From positions 1-36,731 of the forward strand of contig JAYOFO010000021.1 in NCBI GenBank assembly GCA_038117265.1: DNA of 36,731 bases. The letters run 5' to 3'. The notes under the pieces are model-generated. The model saw only the letters and a program-made list of their open reading frames with translations, did no database searches and was not told where the DNA came from. Shown here one piece after another: positions 17,194 through 24,965 of this stretch. Made by a program: the position numbers and the translations under genes. The DNA comes from JAYPUG01 sp038117265 (lineage in GTDB: Bacteria > Pseudomonadota > Alphaproteobacteria > UBA6615). Numbering within the stretch: the first letter of the stretch is position 1; the number at the start of each line of letters is the position of its first letter.

Positions 17194-17199
17194 GCCGCT

Positions 17200-17982
17200 T
17201 CACCGGTCTTCGCGCACCATCCGACGCGTGATGGCGAAGTAGAGCGCGTCGGGCAACGCCCCCACCAGCTTCATGATCAGCATGAAACGACTGGGGAACG
17301 CGATCTCGAACCGGGTTCCCGTCATGCCACGGACGATCCGGTCGGCGGCCGCCTCGGGCGCCATGAGAAACGGCATCGGGAACGTGTTGCGGTCCGTCAA
17401 TGGCGTTCGCACGAAGCCGGGATTTATCACCGACAGGCACACGCCCCTTGTCGCGAGTTCCGGGCGAAGGGACTCGCACATGTTGATCAGCGCGGCCTTC
17501 GTCGCGCCGTAGGCGCTCGCCGTCGGCAGCCCCCGATATCCGGCGATCGAGGCCACCACACCGATACGCCCGGACCCACGCGCAACGAAGCGGGCTATGG
17601 CCGGTGCAAGGCAGTTGGCGGTCCCCATAAGGTTCGTCTCGACAAGCTCGCGCAGGACGGCGGCGTCGAACGCGGCGCCATCCACGGGGCGGTGGGTTCC
17701 CGCATTGAGGAGAACCCAATCCGGCAACCCGACACCATTCTCGATCGCGGCAAGTGTGCGCACAGTGGCCTTTGCATCCGTGACGTCCAGTACAAACGGT
17801 TCGATCCGTCCCGCGAGCCCCGACGCCGCCGAGGCCAGATCCTCCAGGTCGGTCCGGGTGCGTGCGCTGGCCGCAACGATCCAGCCGTCGCGCGCGAGCC
17901 GCAGGCAGACCGCCCGCCCGATGCCCTTTCCGGCACCGGTGACCCAGGCGACCCTGGCCGCCGACTGCACGCGTGCGCTCAT
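17200..17982 (-). CDS. Short-chain dehydrogenase/reductase
   Basis: The 260-residue SDR has the cofactor motif TGAGKGIG (residues 15-22), a later NAG motif and the active-site SIAG...YGATK with Ser, Tyr and Lys. A hydrophobic C-terminal stretch (FMLIMKLVGALPDALYF) suggests membrane association or a lipid substrate. Its ATG overlaps the stop of the upstream DUF2177 gene by four bases (ATGA). A long open frame extends upstream to 18816, but only this portion is protein-like. SDR genes are recurrent members of ECF/ChrR-Cfa clusters, so a step in acyl-chain modification is a reasonable guess. Confidence 0.86.
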   Translation of the reverse strand: MSARVQSAARVAWVTGAGKGIGRAVCLRLARDGWIVAASARTRTDLEDLASAASGLAGRIEPFVLDVTDAKATVRTLAAIENGVGLPDWVLLNAGTHRPVDGAAFDAAVLRELVETNLMGTANCLAPAIARFVARGSGRIGVVASIAGYRGLPTASAYGATKAALINMCESLRPELATRGVCLSVINPGFVRTPLTDRNTFPMPFLMAPEAAADRIVRGMTGTRFEIAFPSRFMLIMKLVGALPDALYFAITRRMVREDR

Positions 17983-18395
17983 GTCAGGACTCGTGCTGCC
18001 CAAACGCCGATCGTTGCCGAGGCGCCGGTCAACAAAGCGCCCCAGGCCATGTCGATGATCGTGACCGTGGTCGACCACCCCTTGAGCGTGGCCGCATTTG
18101 TCAGATCGTATGTGCCGTAAGCGACCAGGCCGAATAGACAGCCCATCCAAAGGGCCGTCACCAACGAGCCGGCTTCGACCGCGGGGCGAATGACCAGGAA
18201 TCCGAGCCCGATCGCATAGAGAAGGTAGAACGCAATCGCCGGCGGGATCGATGGCCGGTCGAGGAGCAGATCGCCGATCAGCGGGCGATAGATCAGTCGG
18301 CCGGCATTGCTCAGCCAGATGAAATCTATGACCAGGAAAACACCGAGGGCGATTCCCGTCGCGGCTATGACACTTGCGATCATTCTCTTCCCCAC
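17979..18395 (-). CDS. DUF2177 family membrane protein
   Basis: The protein of about 138 residues has four predicted transmembrane helices. It shows DUF2177 features: FLVIDFIWLSNAGRLIY near residues 20-36, IAFYLLYAIGLGFLVI, and GLVAYGTYDLTNAATLKGW at about residues 90-108. Function is unknown; homologues recur in sigma/ChrR-linked Cfa operons. The start is uncertain: GTG at 18395 or ATG at 18383. It is translationally coupled to the SDR gene downstream. A weak RpoE-like promoter lies at 18423-18452. Confidence 0.82.
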   Translation of the reverse strand: MGKRMIASVIAATGIALGVFLVIDFIWLSNAGRLIYRPLIGDLLLDRPSIPPAIAFYLLYAIGLGFLVIRPAVEAGSLVTALWMGCLFGLVAYGTYDLTNAATLKGWSTTVTIIDMAWGALLTGASATIGVWAARVLT

Positions 18396-18422
18396 CTACC
18401 TCGTAATTCGCGGTTCCGAAGT

Positions 18423-18452
18423 GTCGTACGCCCACTGCGCTGCAGCGGTTCA
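18423..18452 (-). promoter_or_regulatory. Weak RpoE-like promoter candidate for DUF2177-SDR
   Basis: On the minus strand TGAACC (18452-18447), an 18-nt spacer and TACGAC (18428-18423). It differs by one base from the TGATCC -35 of the three better sites and has a poorer -10. Predicted transcription would start about 20 bp before the gene. It is kept as a candidate because spacing and position match. Confidence 0.35.
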
Positions 18453-18484
18453 CGACCGCAAGGGAAAAATTCCTGCCCGCCAGA

Positions 18485-18514
18485 TGATCCGCGTCGCGTG
18501 CCACCGCGTAAGGA
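18485..18514 (+). promoter_or_regulatory. RpoE-type promoter of the fasciclin-domain gene
   Basis: TGATCC (18485-18490), exactly 18 nt, then TAAGGA (18509-18514). It lies 33 bp upstream of the ATG at 18548, a suitable distance for a short leader containing GGAGAG. Confidence 0.7.
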
Positions 18515-18547
18515 TCTGTGTTCATCCCCCCGAATATGGAGAGTATA

Positions 18548-19033
18548 ATGAAGATCCTTTCCCGTTTCGCATCAGCCGCCGTCGTCGCCGGCGCGCTCGC
18601 GATGTCCACGACCAGCGCTTTGGCCAAGGACATCGTCGACACGGCCGTCGCCAACGAACAATTCTCGACCCTGGTCAGCGCCGTCCAGGCTGCCGGACTT
18701 GTCGACACGCTGAAGGGCGACGGCCCCTTCACCGTCTTCGCACCCACGAACGAGGCCTTCGCCAAGCTCCCCGCCGGGACCGTTGAAGACCTGCTGAAGC
18801 CCGAGAACAAGGACAAGCTCGTTGCGGTCCTGACCTACCATGTGGTTCCCGGGAAGGTGATGTCGGGTGATCTGGCTGGCAAGCAGCTCAGCCCGATGAC
18901 GGTGCAGGGCACGACGGTCGACATCGACGCGACCGACGGTGTGAAGGTCGAAGGCGCGCGCGTGGTTGCCGCCGACATCGAGACCGAGAACGGCGTGATC
19001 CACGTCATCGACACGGTGATCCTCCCCAACTGA
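18548..19033 (+). CDS. Secreted fasciclin (FAS1)-domain protein
   Basis: The 161-residue protein has a signal peptide (cleavage after ALA at about residue 23) and one complete FAS1 domain, with FTVFAPTNEAFAKLP (H1 box) and YHVVPGKV, ending in NGVIHVIDTVILPN (H2 box). FAS1 domains mediate adhesion or ligand binding outside the cytoplasm. The ATG is preceded by GGAGAG. An RpoE-type promoter lies upstream and a terminator follows, so it is a single-gene unit. A fasciclin gene is also, as I recall, a member of the R. sphaeroides singlet-oxygen RpoE regulon, which agrees with the promoter seen here. Confidence 0.88.
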   Translation: MKILSRFASAAVVAGALAMSTTSALAKDIVDTAVANEQFSTLVSAVQAAGLVDTLKGDGPFTVFAPTNEAFAKLPAGTVEDLLKPENKDKLVAVLTYHVVPGKVMSGDLAGKQLSPMTVQGTTVDIDATDGVKVEGARVVAADIETENGVIHVIDTVILPN

Positions 19034-19076
19034 TCCGGACTCTCGGTCCTACCACCGACAGGACCGCCGCAACGCG

Positions 19077-19123
19077 CCGGGCCGACACGCACCCCCAATC
19101 AGCGCGTCGGCCTGGCATTTTTT
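19077..19123 (+). terminator. Rho-independent terminator after the fasciclin gene
   Basis: A 14-bp stem (19077-19090 with 19102-19115; one G-T pair and one A-C mismatch) is followed by CA and six T residues (19118-19123). It lies 44 bp after the fasciclin stop and just before the convergent MetE-like gene. Confidence 0.75.
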
Positions 19124-19130
19124 CCAGACC

Positions 19131-20249
19131 TCAGTGCCAGACCTCTTGGGCCACCTCGACCAGCCGCGCCAGCTTGGCCTTCTCGTCGTCTATGGTCAGC
19201 TCGTTGCCGTGCGCCGTCGAGGAAAAGCCGCATTGCGGGCTGATCGCCAGCTGTTCGAGCGGTGCGAACTTCGCCGCCGCGTCGATGCGCCGCTTCAGCG
19301 CGTCCTTGCTTTCCAGATCCGGCCGCTTGGTGGTCATGATCCCCAGCACCACCGTCTTGCCGGGCGGCAGGAAGCGCAGCGGCGCAAAGTCGCCCGATCG
19401 CTCGTCGTCGTATTCCACGAAGAACCCGTCGACATCGAGCTCGTTAAACAGGATATCCGCGACCGGCTCGTAGCCGCCCTGAGCAACCCAGGCGCTGCGA
19501 AAATTGCCTCGGCACATGTGGACGGTCACGGCCATGTCGTCCGGCCGGCCGGCGATGGAATCGTTGATCAGCCGACAGTAGGTGCGCGGCAGGACATCCG
19601 GGTCCTCTCCCATCGCGCGGGTGGCCTCGCGAATCTTGTCGTCGCACAGATAGGCGAAGTTGGTGTCGTCGAGCTGCAGGTAGCGCAGCCCGCGATCGGC
19701 CAGAGAACGCATTTCGGCGTTATAGACGCCCGCGAGGTCGCTGTAGAACCGGTCGAGGTCGGGGTAGACCGCCTCGTCGATCGCCTTGCGCCCCCCGCGG
19801 AAGTGCAGCATCGAGGGCGAAGGGATGCACACCTTCGGGGTTCGGCGCGTGACCGACTTGAGGTATTCGAAGTCGGCGGCCTGGATGTCGCGGCTGTGGG
19901 CGAGCTTGCCCTCGACGGTCATGGTCGGCGGCGTCAGGCCGACCTCGGTGCCGTCGTCCTTGCGGAAGCGGGCGACGAAACTGCCCTCCGTGACGCGCAC
20001 CCCGTCGATCTGCTCGAGGAAGTCGAGGTGCCACCAGAGACGCCGGTACTCGCCGTCGGTGATGCCCTGAAGACCTGCCTCTTCCTGCAGCTTCACGGCC
20101 TCGGCGATGCAATCGTCCTCGATCACCCGCAACTCCGCGGTCCCCATGCCGCCATCCGCCGACTTCGCCCGCGCCGCCATCAGGCGTTCGGGCCGCAGGA
20201 GACTTCCGACCTGATCGGCCCGGAACGGCGGTCCTCCATCGAGCGGCAT
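19131..20249 (-). CDS. MetE C-terminal-like (cobalamin-independent methionine synthase II family) protein
   Basis: The 372-residue protein is a single MetE-C-like barrel. The zinc ligands of MetE are present: His244 and Cys246 (VHMCRGNF), Glu279 (FFVEYDD) and Cys340 (SPQCGFSS). N-terminal features ADQVGSLLRP and TDGEYRRLWWH are typical of the short stand-alone family, which lacks the MetE N-terminal domain. These proteins move methyl groups from varied donors to thiols and need not make methionine. The start is the ATG at 20247-20249 with GGAGG 7 nt upstream. It is divergent from the VOC gene. Confidence 0.85.
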   Translation of the reverse strand: MPLDGGPPFRADQVGSLLRPERLMAARAKSADGGMGTAELRVIEDDCIAEAVKLQEEAGLQGITDGEYRRLWWHLDFLEQIDGVRVTEGSFVARFRKDDGTEVGLTPPTMTVEGKLAHSRDIQAADFEYLKSVTRRTPKVCIPSPSMLHFRGGRKAIDEAVYPDLDRFYSDLAGVYNAEMRSLADRGLRYLQLDDTNFAYLCDDKIREATRAMGEDPDVLPRTYCRLINDSIAGRPDDMAVTVHMCRGNFRSAWVAQGGYEPVADILFNELDVDGFFVEYDDERSGDFAPLRFLPPGKTVVLGIMTTKRPDLESKDALKRRIDAAAKFAPLEQLAISPQCGFSSTAHGNELTIDDEKAKLARLVEVAQEVWH

Positions 20250-20376
20250 GGCATTTCCTCCCCTGTTCGGCGCCAGTATGCAGGGCGCGCACCGACGATT
20301 CCATTCGTCCGATTGGCGGATGCCGGCGCGCCGTCTACACTCCCCATCGCGAATCTTCGGATGGAAGGGATCAGCG

Positions 20377-20820
20377 ATGAACGTCGAGACCGTCGACCAT
20401 GTCGGCATCCGCGTGGCGGACCTCGAGCGGGCCATGGATTTCTACCGGCTGTTCGGCTTCGAGGTCGAGCACAGGGCCGACAACGATCCCGTGGCCGTGG
20501 TGAAGAACCCCGCAGGCGTCGAGCTGAACCTGGTGTTCAACGCGAGCGACGACAACAATGGCGACAACATCCTGATGGACGTGGACACCAAGTATCCCGG
20601 TTTCACCCACCTGGCGCTGCGCGTCGACACGATTGCCGGCACCGTCGGGGTGCTGCGCGACAACGGCATCGAGATCACGCAAGGCCCCGTCCGCTTCGGG
20701 CGTGACGGCCACGTCTCGGTGTTCGTGCGCGACCCCGACCGCAACGTCATCGAGTTCCGCGGGCGCGACGAGGATCTGTCGGCGCTCGGCGGCGTCGAGA
20801 CGTACGAAAACGAGAACTAG
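20377..20820 (+). CDS. VOC (glyoxalase/bleomycin resistance) family protein
   Basis: The 147-residue protein has two beta-alpha-beta-beta-beta modules. It begins VDHVGIRVADLERAMDFYR, with TKYPGFTHLALRVDTI near the middle and FVRDPDRNVIEFRGR near the end. Likely metal ligands are His8, the His of TGFTHLAL-like FTHLAL, and Glu of VIEFRG. Members are lyases, isomerases or ring-cleaving dioxygenases. It is 20 bp upstream of the cyclase gene and likely cotranscribed with it. No specific substrate can be given. Confidence 0.83.
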   Translation: MNVETVDHVGIRVADLERAMDFYRLFGFEVEHRADNDPVAVVKNPAGVELNLVFNASDDNNGDNILMDVDTKYPGFTHLALRVDTIAGTVGVLRDNGIEITQGPVRFGRDGHVSVFVRDPDRNVIEFRGRDEDLSALGGVETYENEN

Positions 20821-20840
20821 GCCCTAACCGGAAACGCACG

Positions 20841-21533
20841 ATGCAACTGATCGACCTGAGCGGGGAAATCTTCCACAAGTGCCCCACCCTGCCCAACCAC
20901 CCGCCGGCGGTGCTCACCGACTGGAACACCCACGACACCTTCCGCGAAGCCGACGGCGTGAAGTTCTCAATCGCGTCGAAATACATGTCCTTCGGCGAGC
21001 ACACGGGCAGCCATGTCGACGCGCCCATCCACTTCGACGCCGACCCGAACGCGCTGTCGGTCGACCAGATGCCGCTGGAGGATTTCTACACGGAGGCCGT
21101 CTGCCTCGACCTGTCCGATGTCGAACTCAAGAGCCGGATTTCGATCGAGCAGCTGGAGGCCGCCGAGAAGGCCGCCGGGGTCGAAATCAAGCCGCGCGAC
21201 ACCGTGCTGCTCTATATGGCCCACCACGACCGGACCTTCGGCACGCCCGCCTTCCTGACCGATTTTCCGGGCCTGACCAAGGAATCGGCCGAATGGCTGG
21301 GCGCCAAGGGCATCGTGATGTTCGGGGTCGAGGCGGTCAGCCCCGGCCGTCCCGGCAAGGACAATTTCGAGGTCCACCTGGTGTGCCGCGACATGGGGTT
21401 CACCCACATGGAAGGGCTCACCAACCTCGACAAGGTGGTCGGCAAGGGCCGCTTCCGCTTTATCGGGTTCCCGCTGAAGATTCGCGGCGGGACGGGCTCG
21501 CCCATCCGCGCCGTCGCCGTCCTCGGCGAGTAG
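20841..21533 (+). CDS. Cyclase-family (kynurenine formamidase-like) metal hydrolase
   Basis: The 230-residue protein carries the metal-binding motif H-x3-H-x-D-x3-H (His54, His58, Asp60, His64 in HTGSHVDAPIH) of the KynB/cyclase family, which includes arylformamidases, isatin hydrolases and polyketide cyclases. Mid-protein GVEIKPRDTVLLYM and C-terminal FRFIGFPLKIRGGTGSPIRA are typical. Its pairing with a VOC protein and the convergent catabolic operon suggests hydrolysis of an amide or cyclic intermediate. The start is ATG at 20841, 20 bp after the VOC stop. It converges on the SDR gene with a 3-bp gap. Confidence 0.85.
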   Translation: MQLIDLSGEIFHKCPTLPNHPPAVLTDWNTHDTFREADGVKFSIASKYMSFGEHTGSHVDAPIHFDADPNALSVDQMPLEDFYTEAVCLDLSDVELKSRISIEQLEAAEKAAGVEIKPRDTVLLYMAHHDRTFGTPAFLTDFPGLTKESAEWLGAKGIVMFGVEAVSPGRPGKDNFEVHLVCRDMGFTHMEGLTNLDKVVGKGRFRFIGFPLKIRGGTGSPIRAVAVLGE

Positions 21534-21536
21534 GCG

Positions 21537-22289
21537 TCAGACGGCGGTGAGCCCGCCGTCGACCGTCAGCACGTGGCCGGTGATGGAGGCCTGTTCGGCC
21601 GCCGCCAGGAAGCGCACCGCCGAGGCGATCTCCTCGGGATCAGGGAAGCGTTCCAGCGGAATGCGCGAAAGCATGCGCGCGCGGACCTCGGGGTCCTTCA
21701 GGATCTCCTGACGCGATTCGGTGAGCACCGTGGTCGGTGCGATCGCGTTCACCCGGATGCCCGCCGAGGCCCATTCGATCGCGTGCATGCGCGTCATCTG
21801 GATCAGCCCGCCCTTGGAGATACCGTAGACCGAGCGCCCGGCGAGGCCGGTCATGCCGTGGGTCGAGGCGATGTTGACGATGGCCCCGCCGCGTCCGGCC
21901 TCCATGCAGTGCTTCGCCAGGCAGCCCGACAGGAAGAACGCCCCCTTCAGGTTGACGTCCATTACGGCGTCCCACTCGTCCCAGGTCACGTCCTCGGCCG
22001 CCCGCAGCAGGGGCCGGCCGGCATTGTTGACCAGCACATCGAGCCCGTCCAGCCCGTCGACCGCCGCGGCAAACCCCGACCTGATGCTGGCTTCGGAGAG
22101 AAGTTCGATCTCGACCGGGACCGCCCTAACGTTGGCCAGCGCGGGGTCGGCCATCACGTCGTCGAGCAGGCCGGCCTCCCGGTCGGCGAGCGCGACGTCG
22201 TAGCCATTACGCGCGAAACCCAGGGCGATCGCCTTGCCCAGGCCCGTCGAGGCACCGGTGACCAGCGCGCGGCGCGGTGTGTCCGTCAT
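21537..22289 (-). CDS. Short-chain dehydrogenase/reductase (FabG-like)
   Basis: The 250-residue classical SDR has TGASTGLG (residues 11-18), NNAGRP, NIASTHG, the catalytic YGISK and the C-terminal ITGHVLTVDGGLTAV tail. It oxidises or reduces a hydroxyl/keto group with NAD(P). The start is ATG at 22287-22289 preceded by GGGAG; the longer frame to 22346 overlaps the cupin gene and is rejected. It is the last gene of the seven-gene operon starting at 29204, 25 bp after the cupin gene. Confidence 0.88.
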   Translation of the reverse strand: MTDTPRRALVTGASTGLGKAIALGFARNGYDVALADREAGLLDDVMADPALANVRAVPVEIELLSEASIRSGFAAAVDGLDGLDVLVNNAGRPLLRAAEDVTWDEWDAVMDVNLKGAFFLSGCLAKHCMEAGRGGAIVNIASTHGMTGLAGRSVYGISKGGLIQMTRMHAIEWASAGIRVNAIAPTTVLTESRQEILKDPEVRARMLSRIPLERFPDPEEIASAVRFLAAAEQASITGHVLTVDGGLTAV

Positions 22290-22314
22290 CTTCGTTGGCT
22301 CCCCGGGTGGCCGA

Positions 22315-22854
22315 TCAGGCAGATGCGGCGAGTTCGCCGCGCGCATCGCGCTTCAGGCCCGTCCCCTCGGCGGCCTGGGTGACGGTCTCGTGCCACTCGA
22401 CGCGGCCCGCCTCGGGCCCGCCGATGATGGTCAGCAGGGTCCCCGTCCCCTCGCCCTTGTAGCGAAACCCGCGATAGACCCCGATCGGGATACTGATCGA
22501 ATCGAACGGGTCGAGTATCAGCGACTTTTCGCCGTCCTCGGTCATCCAATAGACCTCCCACGGCCCGACCAGGGGCATGAACACCTCCTCGGTCTCGTGG
22601 GCGTGCAACGCCGCGCCGTTGCCGTGCTCGGCCTGGATCATGCCGAGGTTGAAGCCGTGCGCCGGCAGCGGGATGTTCGGCCGCAGCTCGGGCCGGGTCG
22701 TCGCCTCGACGACGCCCATGCCGACGAGGTTGATCTTGAAACGCTTGTGGCCGGGAAGCCGGCTGTCGACGAACGCTTCCTCCGAGCCGGTCAGGCTGTC
22801 GAAGCGCGCGACAAAACCTTCCATCTCCGCGACCGAGACGTTCTTCGTATCCAT
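22315..22854 (-). CDS. Cupin-domain protein
   Basis: The 179-residue protein has a single cupin. The metal-binding motif 1 is in GAALHAHETEEVFMPLVGPWE, with His-x-His and a following Glu. Motif 2 is near the PIGVYRGFRYKGEGTG stretch, which lacks the usual His. Such proteins are dioxygenases, isomerases or small-molecule binders. The ATG at 22852-22854 has AAAGGAA upstream. It lies between the PanE-like and SDR genes in the operon, so it probably acts on the imported substrate; the reaction is unknown. Confidence 0.8.
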   Translation of the reverse strand: MDTKNVSVAEMEGFVARFDSLTGSEEAFVDSRLPGHKRFKINLVGMGVVEATTRPELRPNIPLPAHGFNLGMIQAEHGNGAALHAHETEEVFMPLVGPWEVYWMTEDGEKSLILDPFDSISIPIGVYRGFRYKGEGTGTLLTIIGGPEAGRVEWHETVTQAAEGTGLKRDARGELAASA

Positions 22855-22886
22855 TCTGGGTTCCTTTCCCGTCGCGAGGCCGCCTA

Positions 22887-23831
22887 TCAGGCGGACGCGT
22901 CGCGAACCTTCGCCTCGTACACTGCGAGCCCCGCCCGCGCGGCCAGAAGTATCGGCGTGGCATGGCCGATCGCGGCGGCCCGGTCCACCATGTCGCCGAT
23001 GATGTGATCGCCCTCCGTCGGGCGGCCGGCCAGCACGTCGCGCAGCATCGAGGCGGCGAACTTCGAACCTTGCGTGGTGAACATCCGCTGGTACATGTCG
23101 AGGGTCTTCTGGCTGACCGGATGCCCCAGCGCCGCCGCGACGTCGCGGCATTCGGCGAGGTTCGCCATCAGGAACGCCTCGCCCGTCGGCGTGTCGAGAA
23201 TCTCGCCCACCGTGCCGCGGGTCAGCGTGTTGGCGCCCGCCATGGCGCACAGCATCGCGAACTTGTCCCACATGACCTGCGAGATGTCCTCGACCGGGTC
23301 GAGGTCGAACTTCACCTGGTCGTTGAGCGCGGCGAGCGCATCGACACGCGCCGAGCGGCCGCCCGCCATCTCGCCGAACGCAATGCGGTGGAAATCGCCG
23401 AAATGGACGATGTCGCCGGTCTCGGCATCGAGCCGCGCACCGATATAGGTCGTGCCGCCAAGCACCTTTTCGGCACCGAACCGCGCGCCCAGCATGTCGA
23501 TCTGCTTCATGCCGTTGAGGACGGGCAGAATCGCCGTGTCCGGCCCGACCGCCGGCGCGATGGCATCCATCGCCACATCCAGCTGGTAGGCCTTGCAGGT
23601 GACCAGGATCACGTCATACGGGCCGTCGAGCGCGTCGGCGGTGACCGCCTTCACCGACGGCACATGGGCGTCGTCGAAGAAATCGGAACGGATGTCGATG
23701 CCGCCGGCCAGGAGCCGGTCGCGCCGGGCCGGACGCACGAGGAACGTCGTGTCGACGCCGCCTTCGGTCAGCCGCGCACCGAAATAGCCGCCGACCCCGC
23801 CCGCGCCGAGGACGAGTATGCGAAGCGCCAT
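22887..23831 (-). CDS. PanE/ApbA-family 2-dehydropantoate reductase-like protein
   Basis: The 314-residue protein has an N-terminal Rossmann fold with GAGGVGGYFG (about residues 8-17), a KAYQLDVAM stretch carrying the conserved catalytic Lys, and a helical C-terminal domain containing the expected second-half Lys and Glu regions (SKFAASMLRDVLAGRPTEGD). The family reduces 2-keto acids such as ketopantoate with NADPH. Its place in a transporter and catabolic operon, not with pan genes, suggests another keto-acid substrate. It starts 9 bp after the upstream ATPase gene. Confidence 0.85.
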   Translation of the reverse strand: MALRILVLGAGGVGGYFGARLTEGGVDTTFLVRPARRDRLLAGGIDIRSDFFDDAHVPSVKAVTADALDGPYDVILVTCKAYQLDVAMDAIAPAVGPDTAILPVLNGMKQIDMLGARFGAEKVLGGTTYIGARLDAETGDIVHFGDFHRIAFGEMAGGRSARVDALAALNDQVKFDLDPVEDISQVMWDKFAMLCAMAGANTLTRGTVGEILDTPTGEAFLMANLAECRDVAAALGHPVSQKTLDMYQRMFTTQGSKFAASMLRDVLAGRPTEGDHIIGDMVDRAAAIGHATPILLAARAGLAVYEAKVRDASA

Positions 23832-23840
23832 GTTGTCCGC

Positions 23841-24965
23841 TCAGTCGGCCAGGCAGAGGCCGTGTTCGGGCTGGAACGAGAGCCACACCGTCTGGTTGGG
23901 CGCCAGATTCTCGTAGTGATCGATCTGGATGCCGATCTCGTGGCCGCTGACATTCACGCGCCCCTCGAGGAAGCTGCCCAGATAGATCGTGTCGATCACC
24001 TGGCCCTCGAGGACGTTGCCGTCGGACGTGCCCGCGGGCTTCTGCAGGTGCAGGACCACGTCTTCGGGGCGCAGGCTCACGAAGACCGAGGAACCGACCT
24101 GCGCGCCCTCGCCGCCGACGGCCTGCAGGCGCAGCGGCGCCCCGCCATTGGCCGACGGGACATCCACGGTGCAGACGTCTTTTTCGCGGCCGACCAGCGT
24201 GCCCTCGAGCAGGCTCGTCACGCCGATGAAGTTCGCGACGAACGAGTTCACGGGGTTCGCATAGATGTCCTCGGGATCGCCGATCTGCTGGATCACCGCC
24301 TTGTCCATGACCACCACGCGGTCGCTCATGACCAGCGCTTCGGATTGGTCATGGGTGACGAAGATCGAGGTGATGCCGACCTCCTTCTGGAGCCGCACGA
24401 TCTCGTCGCGCATCTGCTCGCGCAGCTTGGCGTCGAGGTTCGAGAGCGGCTCGTCGAACAGGATGACCTCGGGCTCGTAGACGATGGCGCGTGCCAGCGC
24501 GACACGCTGGCGCTGGCCACCCGACAGCTTCGTCGCGAAACGCTCCGCCAGATGGTCCAGGCCGACCAGTTCGAGCGCGCGCATGGTCCTGGTCTTGATT
24601 TCCGCGCTCGAGGCGCGGCGCACGCGCAGCCCGTAGGCGACGTTGTCGAACACGGTCATGTGCGGCCAGACCGCATAGCTCTGGAACACCATCCCGATAT
24701 TGCGATGCTCGGGGAACAGGTAGATGTCCTTCGCCGGCGCGACGACCGTCTCGCTGCCGATGCGGATTTCGCCCTCTTCCGGGCGCTCGAGGCCGGCGAC
24801 GCAGCGCAGGGTCGTCGTCTTGCCGCAGCCCGACGGGCCGAGCAGGGTCACGAACTCGCCCTGAGTGATGTCGAGGTTGAAGTCACGGACCGCGGTCTCG
24901 GGCCCGAAATGCTTGTAAAGGTGCTCGATCGAGACCTTGATGTTGGTGTTGTCTGTCATCGTCAT
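23841..24965 (-). CDS. ABC transporter ATP-binding protein (PotA/FbpC type), second of two
   Basis: The 374-residue ATPase has Walker A GPSGCGKTT (residues 43-51), LSGGQ (147-151), Walker B VILFDEPLSNLD and switch VTHDQSEAL, all intact. A C-terminal TOBE/OB-fold domain (about 240-370) is typical of importers for iron, polyamines or phosphonates. It is about the same length and layout as the adjacent ATPase, and each motif falls at the same residue number, but the sequence is clearly different. Its ATG overlaps the upstream ATPase stop (ATGA). A second ATG two codons later is possible. Confidence 0.9.
   Translation of the reverse strand: MTMTDNTNIKVSIEHLYKHFGPETAVRDFNLDITQGEFVTLLGPSGCGKTTTLRCVAGLERPEEGEIRIGSETVVAPAKDIYLFPEHRNIGMVFQSYAVWPHMTVFDNVAYGLRVRRASSAEIKTRTMRALELVGLDHLAERFATKLSGGQRQRVALARAIVYEPEVILFDEPLSNLDAKLREQMRDEIVRLQKEVGITSIFVTHDQSEALVMSDRVVVMDKAVIQQIGDPEDIYANPVNSFVANFIGVTSLLEGTLVGREKDVCTVDVPSANGGAPLRLQAVGGEGAQVGSSVFVSLRPEDVVLHLQKPAGTSDGNVLEGQVIDTIYLGSFLEGRVNVSGHEIGIQIDHYENLAPNQTVWLSFQPEHGLCLAD

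Noticed and set aside
17983..18816. N-terminal extension of the SDR frame up to 18816
   Set aside because: The part upstream of 17982 overlaps the DUF2177 gene and intergenic DNA, lacks SDR similarity, and the ATGA overlap with DUF2177 fixes the start.
22855..23271. N-terminal extension of the cupin frame to 23271
   Set aside because: It lies antisense-like within the PanE gene in another frame and has no cupin similarity; the ATG at 22854 has AAAGGAA upstream.
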